The position numbers and the translations under genes were made by a program. A stretch of DNA of 64,000 nucleotides from CAZAAW01 sp964483325 (GTDB lineage Bacteria > Pseudomonadota > Alphaproteobacteria > Rhizobiales > Kaistiaceae): positions 1 through 64,000 of the forward strand of contig CAZAAW010000012.1 of NCBI GenBank assembly GCA_964483325.1, written 5' to 3'. The notes beneath the pieces were generated by a model. That model did no database searches and was not told the DNA's origin. It saw only the letters and a list, made by a program, of their open reading frames with translations. Of this stretch, positions 51,461 to 59,436 are shown in pieces; positions within the stretch are counted from its first letter, which is position 1; each line of letters opens with the position of its first letter.

Positions 51461-51875
51461 AGACGTCCATCCCTCACCGGCACGGGGAGGGTGGCGCGCG
51501 CCGCAGGCGTGTGACGGGTGGGGAGCGCCATCGGGCATGACGCACCCGGCCTTCGCTCCACCACCATCGCCGGGCATCAACGCAGCCCGCCTCCACCCCA
51601 CCGGCGTCATGGCCGGACTTGATCCGGCCACCCACGCGAACACGGATGGCGCAGGAAAGGGCGCCGTCGGTGAGGCGCCTTTTGCCTCTCCTGTAGGGAG
51701 AGGCCGGGAGCCTTGGTTCGCGTTAGCGAACCTTAGGCGAACGGGTGAGGGGTTCGGCCCGCGGGAATCCTGCCCCGGCGCCGCAGCCGCGCGTCACCGG
51801 CAGTGTCCCTCACCCGGAAACGCTTCGCGTTTCCGACCTCTCCCACAGGGAGAGGTAAGGCGCTGCCCCGACGCT
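51461..51875. repeat. Composite dispersed repeats between metY and phaC
   Basis: Three modules lie in series. 51468-51540 resembles the block after prfB (8743-8836). 51590-51648 is the 'gtcatggccgg ... ccacgcgaaca' module. 51670-51875 is the 'cctctcctgtagggagagg ... cctcacccg' module, in reverse orientation to 43-285. No gene is supported in the whole 51364-51914 gap. The last part contains an uninterrupted copy of the site into which a MITE-like element inserted at 59097. Confidence 0.75.
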
Positions 51876-51914
51876 GCACCATCTCCGTACCGGCGGCCAC
51901 GCTCCGGCTGCGCC

Positions 51915-53738
51915 TCAGGACTTCACCTTGACGTAGCTGCCGGGCGCGTCCTCGAGCGGGCGGTAGCGCCGGCGCCGCGGGCTGATCCGTCGTGCCGGCA
52001 CCGTCGCCCCGTCGAGGCCGGCGACCCAGGCGTGCCAGTGCGGCCACCATGAGCCGGGGTGCTCCCGGGCGGTGGCGAGCCAGCCGTCGAGGTCGGGCGC
52101 CGCGGCGTCGCCGTCGGTCCAGTGCTGGTATTTCTGCCGCGCCGGCGGGTTGACGACGCCGGCGATATGGCCCGATCCCGCCACCACCATCGTCACCGGA
52201 CCGCCGAGGAGGCGCGCCCCGGCATAGACCGACCGCGCCGGGGCGATATGGTCCTCGCGCGTCGCCAGCTCGTAGACCGGGATCGTCACCTTGCCGAGGT
52301 CGAGCCGGATGCCGCCGAGTTCCATGCGGCCGAGCGCCAGCCGGTTTTCCAGGTAGCAGGCACGCAGATAGAAGGTGTGGTTGGCGGCCGGCATGCGGGT
52401 CGAGTCCGAATTCCAGTAGAGGAGGTCGAAAGCCGCCGGCGGCTCGCCCATCAGGTAGTTGCCGACGACATAGGGCCAGATCAGGTCGTTGGGCCGCAGC
52501 ATGTTGAAGGCCGAGGCCATCTGCTCGCCTTCCAGGTAGCCGCGCTCCTCCATCCGCCGCTCCAGCGCGGCGATCTGCACCTCGTCGGCGAAGAAGCGCA
52601 GGTCCCCCGCCTGGGTGAAATCGACCTGCGCCGTGAAGAAAGTGGCCGAAGCGATGCGCGCGTCGCCGGTCTCGGCCATGTAGGCCAGCGTCGCGGCCAG
52701 CAGCGTGCCGCCGACGCAATAGCCGATGGCGTTGACGCTCTTCTCGCCGGTGACTGCCCCGACGACGTCGAGCGCTTCGAGGATGCCCTCGCGCATGTAG
52801 TCGTCGAAGCTCTTGCCGGCCTGGCGCTCGTCGGGATTGACCCAGGAGATGACGAACACCGTGTGGCCCTGGTCCACCGCCCAGCGGATGAAGGATTTCT
52901 CCGGGCTGAGGTCGAGGATGTAGAACTTGTTGATCCAGGGCGGGACGATGAGGAGCGGCCGGCGCAGCACCTCGGCCGTCGCCGGCTCGTACTGCAGGAT
53001 CTGGCAGACGGTGTTCTGGTGGATCACCTTGCCGGGCGTCACGGCGAGGTTGCGGCCGACCTCGAAGCTGGCGCTGTCGGTCTGGCGCACCCGCAGCGTG
53101 CCGTTGCCGGCGGCGATGTCCTCGGCGAGCATGCGCATGCCGCGCACCAGGTTCTCGCCATTGCTCTCCAGCGTCCGGCGCAGCAGCTCCGGATTGGTCA
53201 GGACGAAATTCGACGGGGCGAGGGCCGCCAGGATCTGGCGCAGGTAGAACTCGGCCTTGGCGCGCGTGTCGCCGTCGACATCGTCGGCGCCGTCGACCAG
53301 CGCTTCCGCCCAGCGGCTGGAGATCAGGTAGGCCTGCTTGATGAAGTCGAAGACCGGGCTCGACGACCATTCCGCGTCGAGGAAGCGCTTGTCGCGCCGC
53401 TCCGGCTCGGCGACCGGCGCGACGGTCTCGCCGGCGAAGCGCCGCACGGTGTTGGCCCACAGGGTCGTCAGCCCGCCGGCCAGCCGGCGCTGGGCATCCG
53501 CCAGCCGGTCGGGCCGGCCGAGCCAGGCGGCGCCGATGCGGGTGAGGGCGCGCAGCGCCTCGCCGGCATCCGGCGGCAGCTCGAAGGCGCCGCCATTGCG
53601 CTCGCGCGGCCGCATCCAGGCTGCGGCGACCTTGCCGCTCTCCTCGACCAGCCGGGCGAGATTGGCTGCCAGGCGATGCGGATCGTACCCGGCCTGCGCG
53701 GTGCCGCTGTCCTCACCCGTGTCGTTCTGGTGCGTCAT
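51915..53738 (-). CDS. phaC: Class I poly(3-hydroxyalkanoate) synthase
   Basis: PHA polymerase of about 607 residues from the ATG at 53738 (MTHQNDTGEDSG...). The N-terminal PhaC domain has FDFIKQAYLISSRW and NGENLVRGMRMLAEDI. The alpha/beta-hydrolase catalytic part has the lipase-like box GYCVGGT with the nucleophile Cys near residue 340, the Asp in TREDHIAP near 497, and the His in GSGHIAGVVNPP near 525. It polymerises hydroxyacyl-CoA on storage granules. phaA, phaB and phasin genes are not adjacent, which is usual in this group. Class I is inferred from length and from the absence of a phaE or phaR neighbour. Confidence 0.95.
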   Translation of the reverse strand: MTHQNDTGEDSGTAQAGYDPHRLAANLARLVEESGKVAAAWMRPRERNGGAFELPPDAGEALRALTRIGAAWLGRPDRLADAQRRLAGGLTTLWANTVRRFAGETVAPVAEPERRDKRFLDAEWSSSPVFDFIKQAYLISSRWAEALVDGADDVDGDTRAKAEFYLRQILAALAPSNFVLTNPELLRRTLESNGENLVRGMRMLAEDIAAGNGTLRVRQTDSASFEVGRNLAVTPGKVIHQNTVCQILQYEPATAEVLRRPLLIVPPWINKFYILDLSPEKSFIRWAVDQGHTVFVISWVNPDERQAGKSFDDYMREGILEALDVVGAVTGEKSVNAIGYCVGGTLLAATLAYMAETGDARIASATFFTAQVDFTQAGDLRFFADEVQIAALERRMEERGYLEGEQMASAFNMLRPNDLIWPYVVGNYLMGEPPAAFDLLYWNSDSTRMPAANHTFYLRACYLENRLALGRMELGGIRLDLGKVTIPVYELATREDHIAPARSVYAGARLLGGPVTMVVAGSGHIAGVVNPPARQKYQHWTDGDAAAPDLDGWLATAREHPGSWWPHWHAWVAGLDGATVPARRISPRRRRYRPLEDAPGSYVKVKS

Positions 53739-53854
53739 GGCTTCTGCTGCGTCTGGCGATGCGGCTTCTTTCCGCTTCCTGCTGGCTTTCCGACATAATC
53801 CAAATGTATGAATTCCTTCTGCAAGTGCGTAATGCAAGAGCGTATACCGCCTGT

Positions 53855-53888
53855 GTTAACCCTGTGGTGACGTTAACCCTGTGGTGAC
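53855..53888. repeat. Tandem duplication of a 17-bp unit
   Basis: gttaaccctgtggtgac occurs twice head to tail (53855-53871 and 53872-53888). It lies in the divergent region between phaC and the lipoprotein gene, 23 bases ahead of the latter's start. It could be a recent slip duplication or a doubled regulator site. Confidence 0.75.
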
Positions 53889-53910
53889 CATGGCGGGGGA
53901 GTGTGCTGCA

Positions 53911-54390
53911 ATGTCGTTCCTTCGATCCGTGAAGCGCAGCGTCCGGCCCGGGCTGGCGATGGCCGCCGCCGGCGTCCTGTCGCTTGCCGGCTGTGCTGGC
54001 GGGATCGGCGAGACCTTCAGCGCCGTCAATGGCGGCACGCCCGAGCCGGTCCTGCAGACCTCGAGCCTGCCGGCCGCCGAGGCGGTGCCGGTGGAGCCGC
54101 TGGCCATTGCCGAGCCGGAGCCGGCTCTGCCGCGGCGCGCCGCCTATCCCAATCTCAACGTCATTCCGCAGGAGCCGGAAGGTCAACTGCTGACCCCCGA
54201 CGAGCAGAAGACGATCGGCGCCGAGCTGCGCGAACGGGCGGAGCGCATGCGCAGCGGCGACGGGCCGCTATTGCAGCATATGCGCCGGCAGAGCGAGGCG
54301 CTGCGCGCCCGCGTCGGCGCCCTGACGCGCAACAATGACGAGGCGGACCCGGCCTGCGGCGACGTCGAGGGAACGGATTGCCCGCGCTGA
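53911..54390 (+). CDS. Putative lipoprotein of unknown function
   Basis: 159 residues from the ATG at 53911. The leader SVRPGLAMAAAGVLSLAGC ends in a lipobox (LAGC), so the Cys near residue 28 should be lipidated. The rest is Pro/Ala/Glu-rich, with YPNLNVIPQEPEGQLLTPDE and a charged helical C-terminus. This YPNLN...P...QLLTPDE pattern recurs in small alphaproteobacterial lipoproteins encoded beside an aminotransferase gene; no function is known. The aminotransferase gene starts 68 bases downstream. Confidence 0.75.
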   Translation: MSFLRSVKRSVRPGLAMAAAGVLSLAGCAGGIGETFSAVNGGTPEPVLQTSSLPAAEAVPVEPLAIAEPEPALPRRAAYPNLNVIPQEPEGQLLTPDEQKTIGAELRERAERMRSGDGPLLQHMRRQSEALRARVGALTRNNDEADPACGDVEGTDCPR

Positions 54391-54457
54391 CGGTGGCAGC
54401 GGGCCGGGATTCTGATATGAGACGCGCCCTTCTGGCGTATCGACCAATGGTGGTGTC

Positions 54458-55678
54458 ATGAGCGAGTTTCATCGCGTGCGGCGTCTGCCGCCTTACGTCT
54501 TCGAGCAGGTCAACCGGCTGAAGGCGGGCGCGCGAGCTGCCGGCGCCGATATCGTCGATCTCGGCATGGGCAATCCCGACCAGCCGACGCCGCCTCATAT
54601 CGTCGAGAAGCTGGTCGAGACGGCGCGCCGGCCCGACACCCACGGCTATTCCGCCTCGCGCGGCATCAAGGGCCTGCGCAAGGCCCAGGCGGCCTATTAC
54701 GACCGCCGCTTCGGCGTGAAGCTCGACCCGGAGACGCAGATCGTTGCCACGCTGGGCTCCAAGGAAGGCTTCGCCAACATGGCGCAGGCCATCACCGCCC
54801 CGGGCGACGTCGTCCTCTGCCCCAATCCGAGCTACCCGATCCACGCCTTCGGCTTCCTCATGGCGGGTGGCGCCATAAGATCGCTGCCGGCCGAGCCCAA
54901 CGAGGACTATTTCCGCGCCCTGGAACGGGCGGTGATGCACTCCATCCCGAAGCCGATCGCCGTGGTGGTCTGCTATCCGTCGAACCCGACGGCGCATGTC
55001 GCCGACCTCGACTTCTACCGCGACCTCGTCACCTTCGCGCGGCGCAACGAGCTGATCGTCCTTTCCGACCTCGCCTATGCCGAGCTCTATTTCAACGACC
55101 AGCCGCCGCCCTCGGTGCTGCAGGTGCCGGGCGCCTTCGACGTCGCCGTCGAATTCACCTCGATGTCGAAGACCTTCTCCATGGCCGGCTGGCGCATGGG
55201 CTTCGCCGTCGGCAACGAGCGGCTGATCGCCGCCCTCGGCCGGGTGAAATCCTACCTCGACTACGGCGCCTTCACGCCGATCCAGGTCGCCGCCACGGCG
55301 GCCCTGAACGGCCCGCAGGATTGCATCGAGCAGATGCGCGCCATCTACCGGGGCCGCCGCGACACGCTGGTCGACAGCTTCGGCCGCGCCGGCTGGGAGA
55401 TCCCCGTGCCGCAGGCCAGCATGTTCGCCTGGGCGCCGATCCCGGAGCCGTTCCGCCGGCTCGGTTCGATCGAATTCGCCAAGCTGCTGATCGAGAAGGC
55501 CGACGTCGCCGTGGCGCCGGGCATCGGCTTCGGCGAGCATGGCGACGACTATGTCCGCATCGCCCTGGTCGAGAACGAGCAGCGCATCCGCCAGGCGGCG
55601 CGCGGAATCCGCCGTTTCCTTGAAAGCGCGGACAAAACGTTGCACAACGTCGTCCCCATGGCCAGCGCCCGGCGCTAG
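54458..55678 (+). CDS. Class I/II aminotransferase, AlaC / LL-diaminopimelate aminotransferase-like
   Basis: PLP-dependent fold-type I aminotransferase of 406 residues. Motifs are DLGMGNPDQPTPPHIVEKL, GYSASRGIKGLRKA, NPSYPIHAFGF, YPSNPTAHVADLDFY, LSDLAYAELYF and the PLP lysine in SMSKTFSMAGWRMGF near residue 238. In alphaproteobacteria this orthologue is usually described as a glutamate-pyruvate (alanine) aminotransferase or as DapL-like. Its conserved position directly before hom suggests a link to amino-acid metabolism. Which substrate is used cannot be settled from sequence. Confidence 0.9.
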   Translation: MSEFHRVRRLPPYVFEQVNRLKAGARAAGADIVDLGMGNPDQPTPPHIVEKLVETARRPDTHGYSASRGIKGLRKAQAAYYDRRFGVKLDPETQIVATLGSKEGFANMAQAITAPGDVVLCPNPSYPIHAFGFLMAGGAIRSLPAEPNEDYFRALERAVMHSIPKPIAVVVCYPSNPTAHVADLDFYRDLVTFARRNELIVLSDLAYAELYFNDQPPPSVLQVPGAFDVAVEFTSMSKTFSMAGWRMGFAVGNERLIAALGRVKSYLDYGAFTPIQVAATAALNGPQDCIEQMRAIYRGRRDTLVDSFGRAGWEIPVPQASMFAWAPIPEPFRRLGSIEFAKLLIEKADVAVAPGIGFGEHGDDYVRIALVENEQRIRQAARGIRRFLESADKTLHNVVPMASARR

Positions 55679-55710
55679 GCCACCCACCAGGACGATCGAA
55701 AGCAACGAGA

Positions 55711-57036
55711 ATGCCGGAAGTGCTGCGACTGGGCGTTGCCGGCCTCGGCACCGTCGGTTCGTCCCTGCTGCGGCTGATCGAGCGCCACGGCAATGATTTC
55801 GCCCTGCGCGCCGGCCGGCCGGTGGCGGTGACGGGCGTCGCGGCGCGCGACCGCAACAAGCGGCGCGACATCGACATTTCCGCCCATCGCTGGTTCGACG
55901 ATCCGGTGGCGCTGGCGCGCGATCCGGGCAACGACATATTCGTCGAGCTGATCGGCGGCGCCGGCGGCATGGCGGAAGCGGCGGTGCGCGCCGCCATCGA
56001 CGCCGGCAAGCCGGTCGTCACCGCCAACAAGGCGATGCTCGCCGATGCCGGCCAGTCGCTCGCCGAGGCGGCGGAGAAGCGCGGCGTCAGCCTCAATTTC
56101 GAGGCGGCGGTGGCCGGCGGCATCCCGATCGTCAAAACGCTGCGCGAAGGGCTCGCCGGCAACGGCATCAACCGCATCTACGGCATCCTCAACGGCACGT
56201 CGAACTACATCCTGACGCGCATGGGCGACGAGAAGCTCGACTTCGCCACCTGCCTCCGCGAAGCGCAGCGGCTCGGCTATGCCGAGGCCGATCCGACCTT
56301 CGACGTCGAGGGCTACGACACGGCGCACAAGCTGGCGCTGCTGGCCTCGATCGCCTTCGGCACGGTGGTCGATGCCGACGCGATCTATGTCGAGGGCATC
56401 AGCTCCATCACGCCCGCCGACCTGGAGGCGGCCGACGAGCTCGGCTACCGCATCAAGCTGCTGGGTGTCGCCAGCCGTTCCGAGACCGGTATCGAGCAGC
56501 GCGTCCATCCGGCCATGGTGCCGAAGCACTCGGCGATCGCCCGCATCGATGGCGTCACCAATGCGGTGGCGGTGGAGGCGGATTTCGCCGGCCAGATCAT
56601 CCTTGCCGGCCCCGGTGCCGGCGGCGACGCCACCGCCTCGGCGGTGATGGGCGACATCGCCGACATCGCCCGCGGCAATGTCGTCGGCACCTTCGGCCGG
56701 CCGGCCGCCACGCTCGAGCCCTATCGCCGCGCCGCCATGCGCGCCCATGCCGGCGGCTATTACGTGCGCCTGGCGGTGTTCGACCGGCCCGGCGCCTTCG
56801 CCGCCATCGCCCGGCGCATGGCCGAGCATCACATCTCGCTGGAATCGATCGTGCAGCGCCGCCGCGTCCCCCATGCTGGGGCGCCGGAGCACCTGCAGCC
56901 GACGGCGCCGCAGCCCGTCATCCTCATCACCTACGAGACGACCGAAGCGGACATCAAGGAAGCGCTCGACGAGATCTTCCGCGACGGCCACATCGCCGCC
57001 CAGCCGCAGATGATCCGCATCGAGCCGCTGAGCTGA
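55711..57036 (+). CDS. hom: Homoserine dehydrogenase
   Basis: NAD(P)-dependent enzyme of 441 residues that turns aspartate semialdehyde into homoserine for threonine and methionine. The N-terminal nucleotide motif is GVAGLGTVGSSLLRL. The catalytic domain has VTANKAMLADAG, GILNGTSNYILTRM, AEADPTFDVEGYDTAHKLAL and PAMVPKHSAIARIDGVTNAV. A C-terminal ACT domain (YYVRLAVFDRPGAFAAIARRM) allows feedback control. It is 32 bases after the aminotransferase gene, so the two are likely co-transcribed. Confidence 0.96.
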   Translation: MPEVLRLGVAGLGTVGSSLLRLIERHGNDFALRAGRPVAVTGVAARDRNKRRDIDISAHRWFDDPVALARDPGNDIFVELIGGAGGMAEAAVRAAIDAGKPVVTANKAMLADAGQSLAEAAEKRGVSLNFEAAVAGGIPIVKTLREGLAGNGINRIYGILNGTSNYILTRMGDEKLDFATCLREAQRLGYAEADPTFDVEGYDTAHKLALLASIAFGTVVDADAIYVEGISSITPADLEAADELGYRIKLLGVASRSETGIEQRVHPAMVPKHSAIARIDGVTNAVAVEADFAGQIILAGPGAGGDATASAVMGDIADIARGNVVGTFGRPAATLEPYRRAAMRAHAGGYYVRLAVFDRPGAFAAIARRMAEHHISLESIVQRRRVPHAGAPEHLQPTAPQPVILITYETTEADIKEALDEIFRDGHIAAQPQMIRIEPLS

Positions 57037-57043
57037 CGTCGGG

Positions 57044-57081
57044 CCGGCAGGGCAGGGCCACGCGCTGGCCCGCCCTGCCGG
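57044..57081. terminator. Strong GC hairpin between convergent hom and cytochrome P460 genes
   Basis: CCGGCAGGGC (57044-57053) pairs perfectly with GCCCTGCCGG (57072-57081). An inner GGGCC/GGCCC helix continues after a one-base bulge and closes a seven-base loop. There is no T-tract, but the position between two gene ends suggests a bidirectional transcription stop. Confidence 0.65.
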
Positions 57082-57095
57082 TCACCTCCCGCCCC

Positions 57096-57614
57096 CTACC
57101 GGACGAGGTGCTCGTAGGAGAAGACGAAGTCGGTGTCGGTCAGCGGCGCATGACAGGCGCGGCAGGCATTGAGGTCGCGGTCGAGCCGTTCGCCGGCCGG
57201 CGAGAAGATGGCGAAGTCCCAGTCGCCGTTGCGCAGCTCCTCCGGAATGTCGGCGCCCCAGCCCTCGCGCTTTTCCATCACCGCGATGGCGGCGAGATTG
57301 CCGCGCAGGCGCTGGCCGAGGCTGCTTTCGATGACATTGCCGTCGGCATCCTTGCGCGCCGCATAGATCTCGCCGACGAGGATCGAGCCGTCGGCGAACG
57401 CCCCGTCGTCGCCCGGGCCGGCCTGCGCCGCCTCATTGGCGTAGAGATGGATGATCTGGTCGGGGTTCTGCGTCCGGCCGAGATTCAGATAGTTGGAGAA
57501 CTCCGTGCGGTAGTTTTCCGGGAAGGCGATGCGCTCTTCCTCGCCGAAGGACGGCGCCGCTCCGGCAACGACAAAAGCTGCGACGGCCATCGCCCCCACG
57601 ATCCCACGTCTCAT
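57096..57614 (-). CDS. Cytochrome P460 family periplasmic protein
   Basis: 172 residues from the ATG at 57614, with AGGGAGG nine bases upstream. The signal peptide (VGAMAVAAFVVAGAAPSFG) is followed by the P460 domain: RIAFPENYRTEFSNYLNLGR, ILVGEIYAA and WDFAIFSPAGERLDRDLNACRACHAPLTDTDFVFSYEHL. The C-terminal CRACH motif binds a c-type heme. Characterised members oxidise hydroxylamine or bind nitric oxide. It is divergent from an NsrR-like gene. Confidence 0.88.
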   Translation of the reverse strand: MRRGIVGAMAVAAFVVAGAAPSFGEEERIAFPENYRTEFSNYLNLGRTQNPDQIIHLYANEAAQAGPGDDGAFADGSILVGEIYAARKDADGNVIESSLGQRLRGNLAAIAVMEKREGWGADIPEELRNGDWDFAIFSPAGERLDRDLNACRACHAPLTDTDFVFSYEHLVR

Positions 57615-57672
57615 TCTTATTCCTCCCTGATGGCGCCCGGTTTCCCGATGCTGTGCAATTGACGGGGAGATC

Positions 57673-57689
57673 ATTCATCGCAGATGAAT
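57673..57689. promoter_or_regulatory. Perfect dyad between the P460 and Rrf2 genes
   Basis: ATTCATC-GCA-GATGAAT is a perfect 7-base inverted repeat with a three-base centre. It sits in the 124-base divergent gap in locally AT-rich sequence. It is a likely operator for the Rrf2 regulator encoded at 57739. The half-site GATGAAT resembles, but does not match, the GATGYAT core of enterobacterial NsrR sites. Confidence 0.55.
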
Positions 57690-57738
57690 TATTCGGCAAG
57701 TGTATGAACGGCACCGGTGCGGGAGACGGAGGACGTCG

Positions 57739-58158
57739 ATGCGGTTGACCCAGGCCAGCGACTTCGCGCTGCGGCTGATGATCCTCCTTGCCAAGCGCGA
57801 TGCGCCGCTGTCGATCGGCAGCCTGTCGGCGCAGATCCGGGTGCCGCAGTCGCATCTGATGAAGATCGTCGCCAGGCTCGCCGCCGCCGGCTTCGTGGCG
57901 ACGCAGCGCGGGCCGGGCGGCGGCGTCCAGCTCAGCGGCGACGCCGGCGCGGTGCGCATCGGCAGCGTCGTCCGCGCCGTCGAGGGGACGCCGGCGGTTG
58001 TCGCCTGCCTGGGCGAGGGGCCCTGCGGCTGCGTGTTCCTGCCGCGCTGCTCGCTGAAGGCAGCGATGGCCTCCGCCACCGAGGCGTTCTTCGAGCGGCT
58101 CGACGCCTTCACCCTTGCCGAGATCGCCGCCGGCACCCAGATGCCGCGCCTGCGCTAG
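57739..58158 (+). CDS. Rrf2 family transcriptional regulator, NsrR-like
   Basis: 139 residues from the ATG at 57739, behind an acggagga site. The N-terminal helix-turn-helix is MRLTQASDFALRLMILLA, then LSAQIRVPQSHLMKIVARLAAAG. The loop CLGEGPCGCVFLPRC supplies four Cys residues that can hold an iron-sulfur cluster in the NsrR position. NsrR proteins repress nitric-oxide defence genes until NO damages the cluster. The divergent P460 gene fits that role. IscR is less likely because no isc genes are nearby. Confidence 0.88.
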   Translation: MRLTQASDFALRLMILLAKRDAPLSIGSLSAQIRVPQSHLMKIVARLAAAGFVATQRGPGGGVQLSGDAGAVRIGSVVRAVEGTPAVVACLGEGPCGCVFLPRCSLKAAMASATEAFFERLDAFTLAEIAAGTQMPRLR

Positions 58159-58247
58159 CATTCCGGCTGGAAGCATCCGGCTGGACTTGCCGCAGAACGG
58201 CAATATTCATCTGCCCTGAAGAACGCCGACGCGATCCGGAGGAGACC

Positions 58248-58835
58248 ATGGCAGCCATCGCCGTCGATCCCGCCAAGGTGCGTGAATTTCCCGATGCCGA
58301 CAGCTTCTATCGCTGGCTGGCTGGGCATCACGACAGCGCTGACGAGCTGTGGATCAAGATCCACAAGGTGAATTCCGGCAGGCCGTCGATCACGCCCAAG
58401 GAGGCGATCGACGTCGTGCTCTGCTGGGGCTGGATCGACGGCGTGCGCAAGGCCTTCGACGCCGACAGCTACCTGCAGCGCGGCCCGCGCAGCATCTGGA
58501 GCAAGATCAATGTCGACAATGTCGCGCGGCTGATCGCCGAGGGCCGCATGACCGAACACGGTCTGCGCGAGGTGGAGGCGGCCAAGGCCGACGGCCGCTG
58601 GGACCGCGCCTATGGCAGCGGCAGGAACATGAAGCTTCCGGACGACCTTCAGGCCGCCATCGACGCCGAGCCGGCGGCGAGGGCAATGCTGGAAAAGCTC
58701 AGCGAACAAAACCGCTTCGCGCTCGCCTTCCGCGTCCACCACATGAAGACCGAAGCCGGCCGGCAGAAGAAGATCGCCACCTTCGTCGACATGCTGAAGC
58801 GCGGCGAGACGATCTACCCGCAGAAGCGGAAGTAG
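58248..58835 (+). CDS. YdeI/OmpD-associated family protein
   Basis: 195 residues from the ATG at 58248, with cggaggag just upstream. Family signatures are WLAGHHDSADELWIKIHKV, PKEAIDVVLCWGWIDGVRKA, LQRGPRSIWSKINVDNVARL and the lysine-rich C-terminal motif AGRQKKIATFVDMLKRGE. The family (OmdA) is small, soluble and poorly characterised; in E. coli a member is linked to antimicrobial-peptide resistance. It lies 90 bases after the Rrf2 gene on the same strand. Confidence 0.85.
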   Translation: MAAIAVDPAKVREFPDADSFYRWLAGHHDSADELWIKIHKVNSGRPSITPKEAIDVVLCWGWIDGVRKAFDADSYLQRGPRSIWSKINVDNVARLIAEGRMTEHGLREVEAAKADGRWDRAYGSGRNMKLPDDLQAAIDAEPAARAMLEKLSEQNRFALAFRVHHMKTEAGRQKKIATFVDMLKRGETIYPQKRK

Positions 58836-58920
58836 CGGGGCGGCAGCCAGCTTGGCGGCGCCTCGTCCAGCACCGGCACGAGGCGGTTCGCACCCACACC
58901 CCACGCCCACCGGCGCGCCG

Positions 58921-59300
58921 GCCCCGCCTCTTGCCTCTCCTATAGGGAGAGGCCGGGAGCCTGCCTCGCGGAGCGAGGCTTAGGCGGACGGGTGAGGAGT
59001 TCGGCCCGCGGGACTCCTGCCCCGGCGCCGCAACCGCGTGTCGCCGCCGGTGACCCTCACCCGGAACGCTGACGCGTTCCGACCTCTCCCGTGGGGCTAC
59101 CGCATGCACACATCTGATTTGCGCTAACGACTCGCGTGAGTGGACGGGGCGAAAATCGCAGGATTTTCAACGATACACGCTGCCTTCCATCCCCAATGGC
59201 GCGCACCTAAGCCCCCAAGCTAACGTGTTGATTTCGCTAGATGGAATCAGATGTGTGCATGCCCTAGCCCGTGGGGAGAGGTAAGGCACTGCCCCGACGC
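58921..59300. repeat. Composite dispersed repeat interrupted by a MITE-like insertion
   Basis: This is a third copy of the 'cctctcctatagggagagg ... cctcacccg ... gacctctccc' module seen at 43-285 and 51670-51875. It reads continuously from 58921 to 59096 and resumes at 59268 after 171 foreign bases. Removing the insert and one copy of cccgtgggg restores ctctcccgtggggagagg, the same length as the intact ctctcccacagggagagg at 51838-51855. No gene is supported between 58836 and 59436. Confidence 0.85.
59097..59267. mobile_element. MITE-like 171-bp element with 23-bp terminal inverted repeats and 9-bp target duplication
   Basis: The left end ctaccgcatgcacacatc... and the complement of the right end ctagggcatgcacacatc... 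agree at 21 of 23 positions, including the 18-mer gcatgcacacatctgatt. Both sides are flanked by the 9-bp direct repeat cccgtgggg (59088-59096 and 59268-59276). The inside has no usable reading frame and contains a small hairpin (aaaatc / gatttt near 59151). The structure is that of a non-autonomous element moved by a transposase encoded elsewhere. The target lies in the loop region of a repeat hairpin. Confidence 0.88.
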
Positions 59301-59436
59301 CGCGGCAACTCCGCAGCGGCGTCGGGCGGTACGCACCGCCTCCGGCGCCCGTCACGCCCCCTTGCCGCAAAAGTGCAGTAACCTCGAAACCCGATTCGGG
59401 CCGATGCCCGTCATTTCGCATGAGCCTCGTTCTCGC

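Noticed and set aside
54161..55705. A 514-residue open frame on the minus strand across the aminotransferase gene
   Set aside because: Antisense shadow of a complete PLP aminotransferase. No domain is recognisable.
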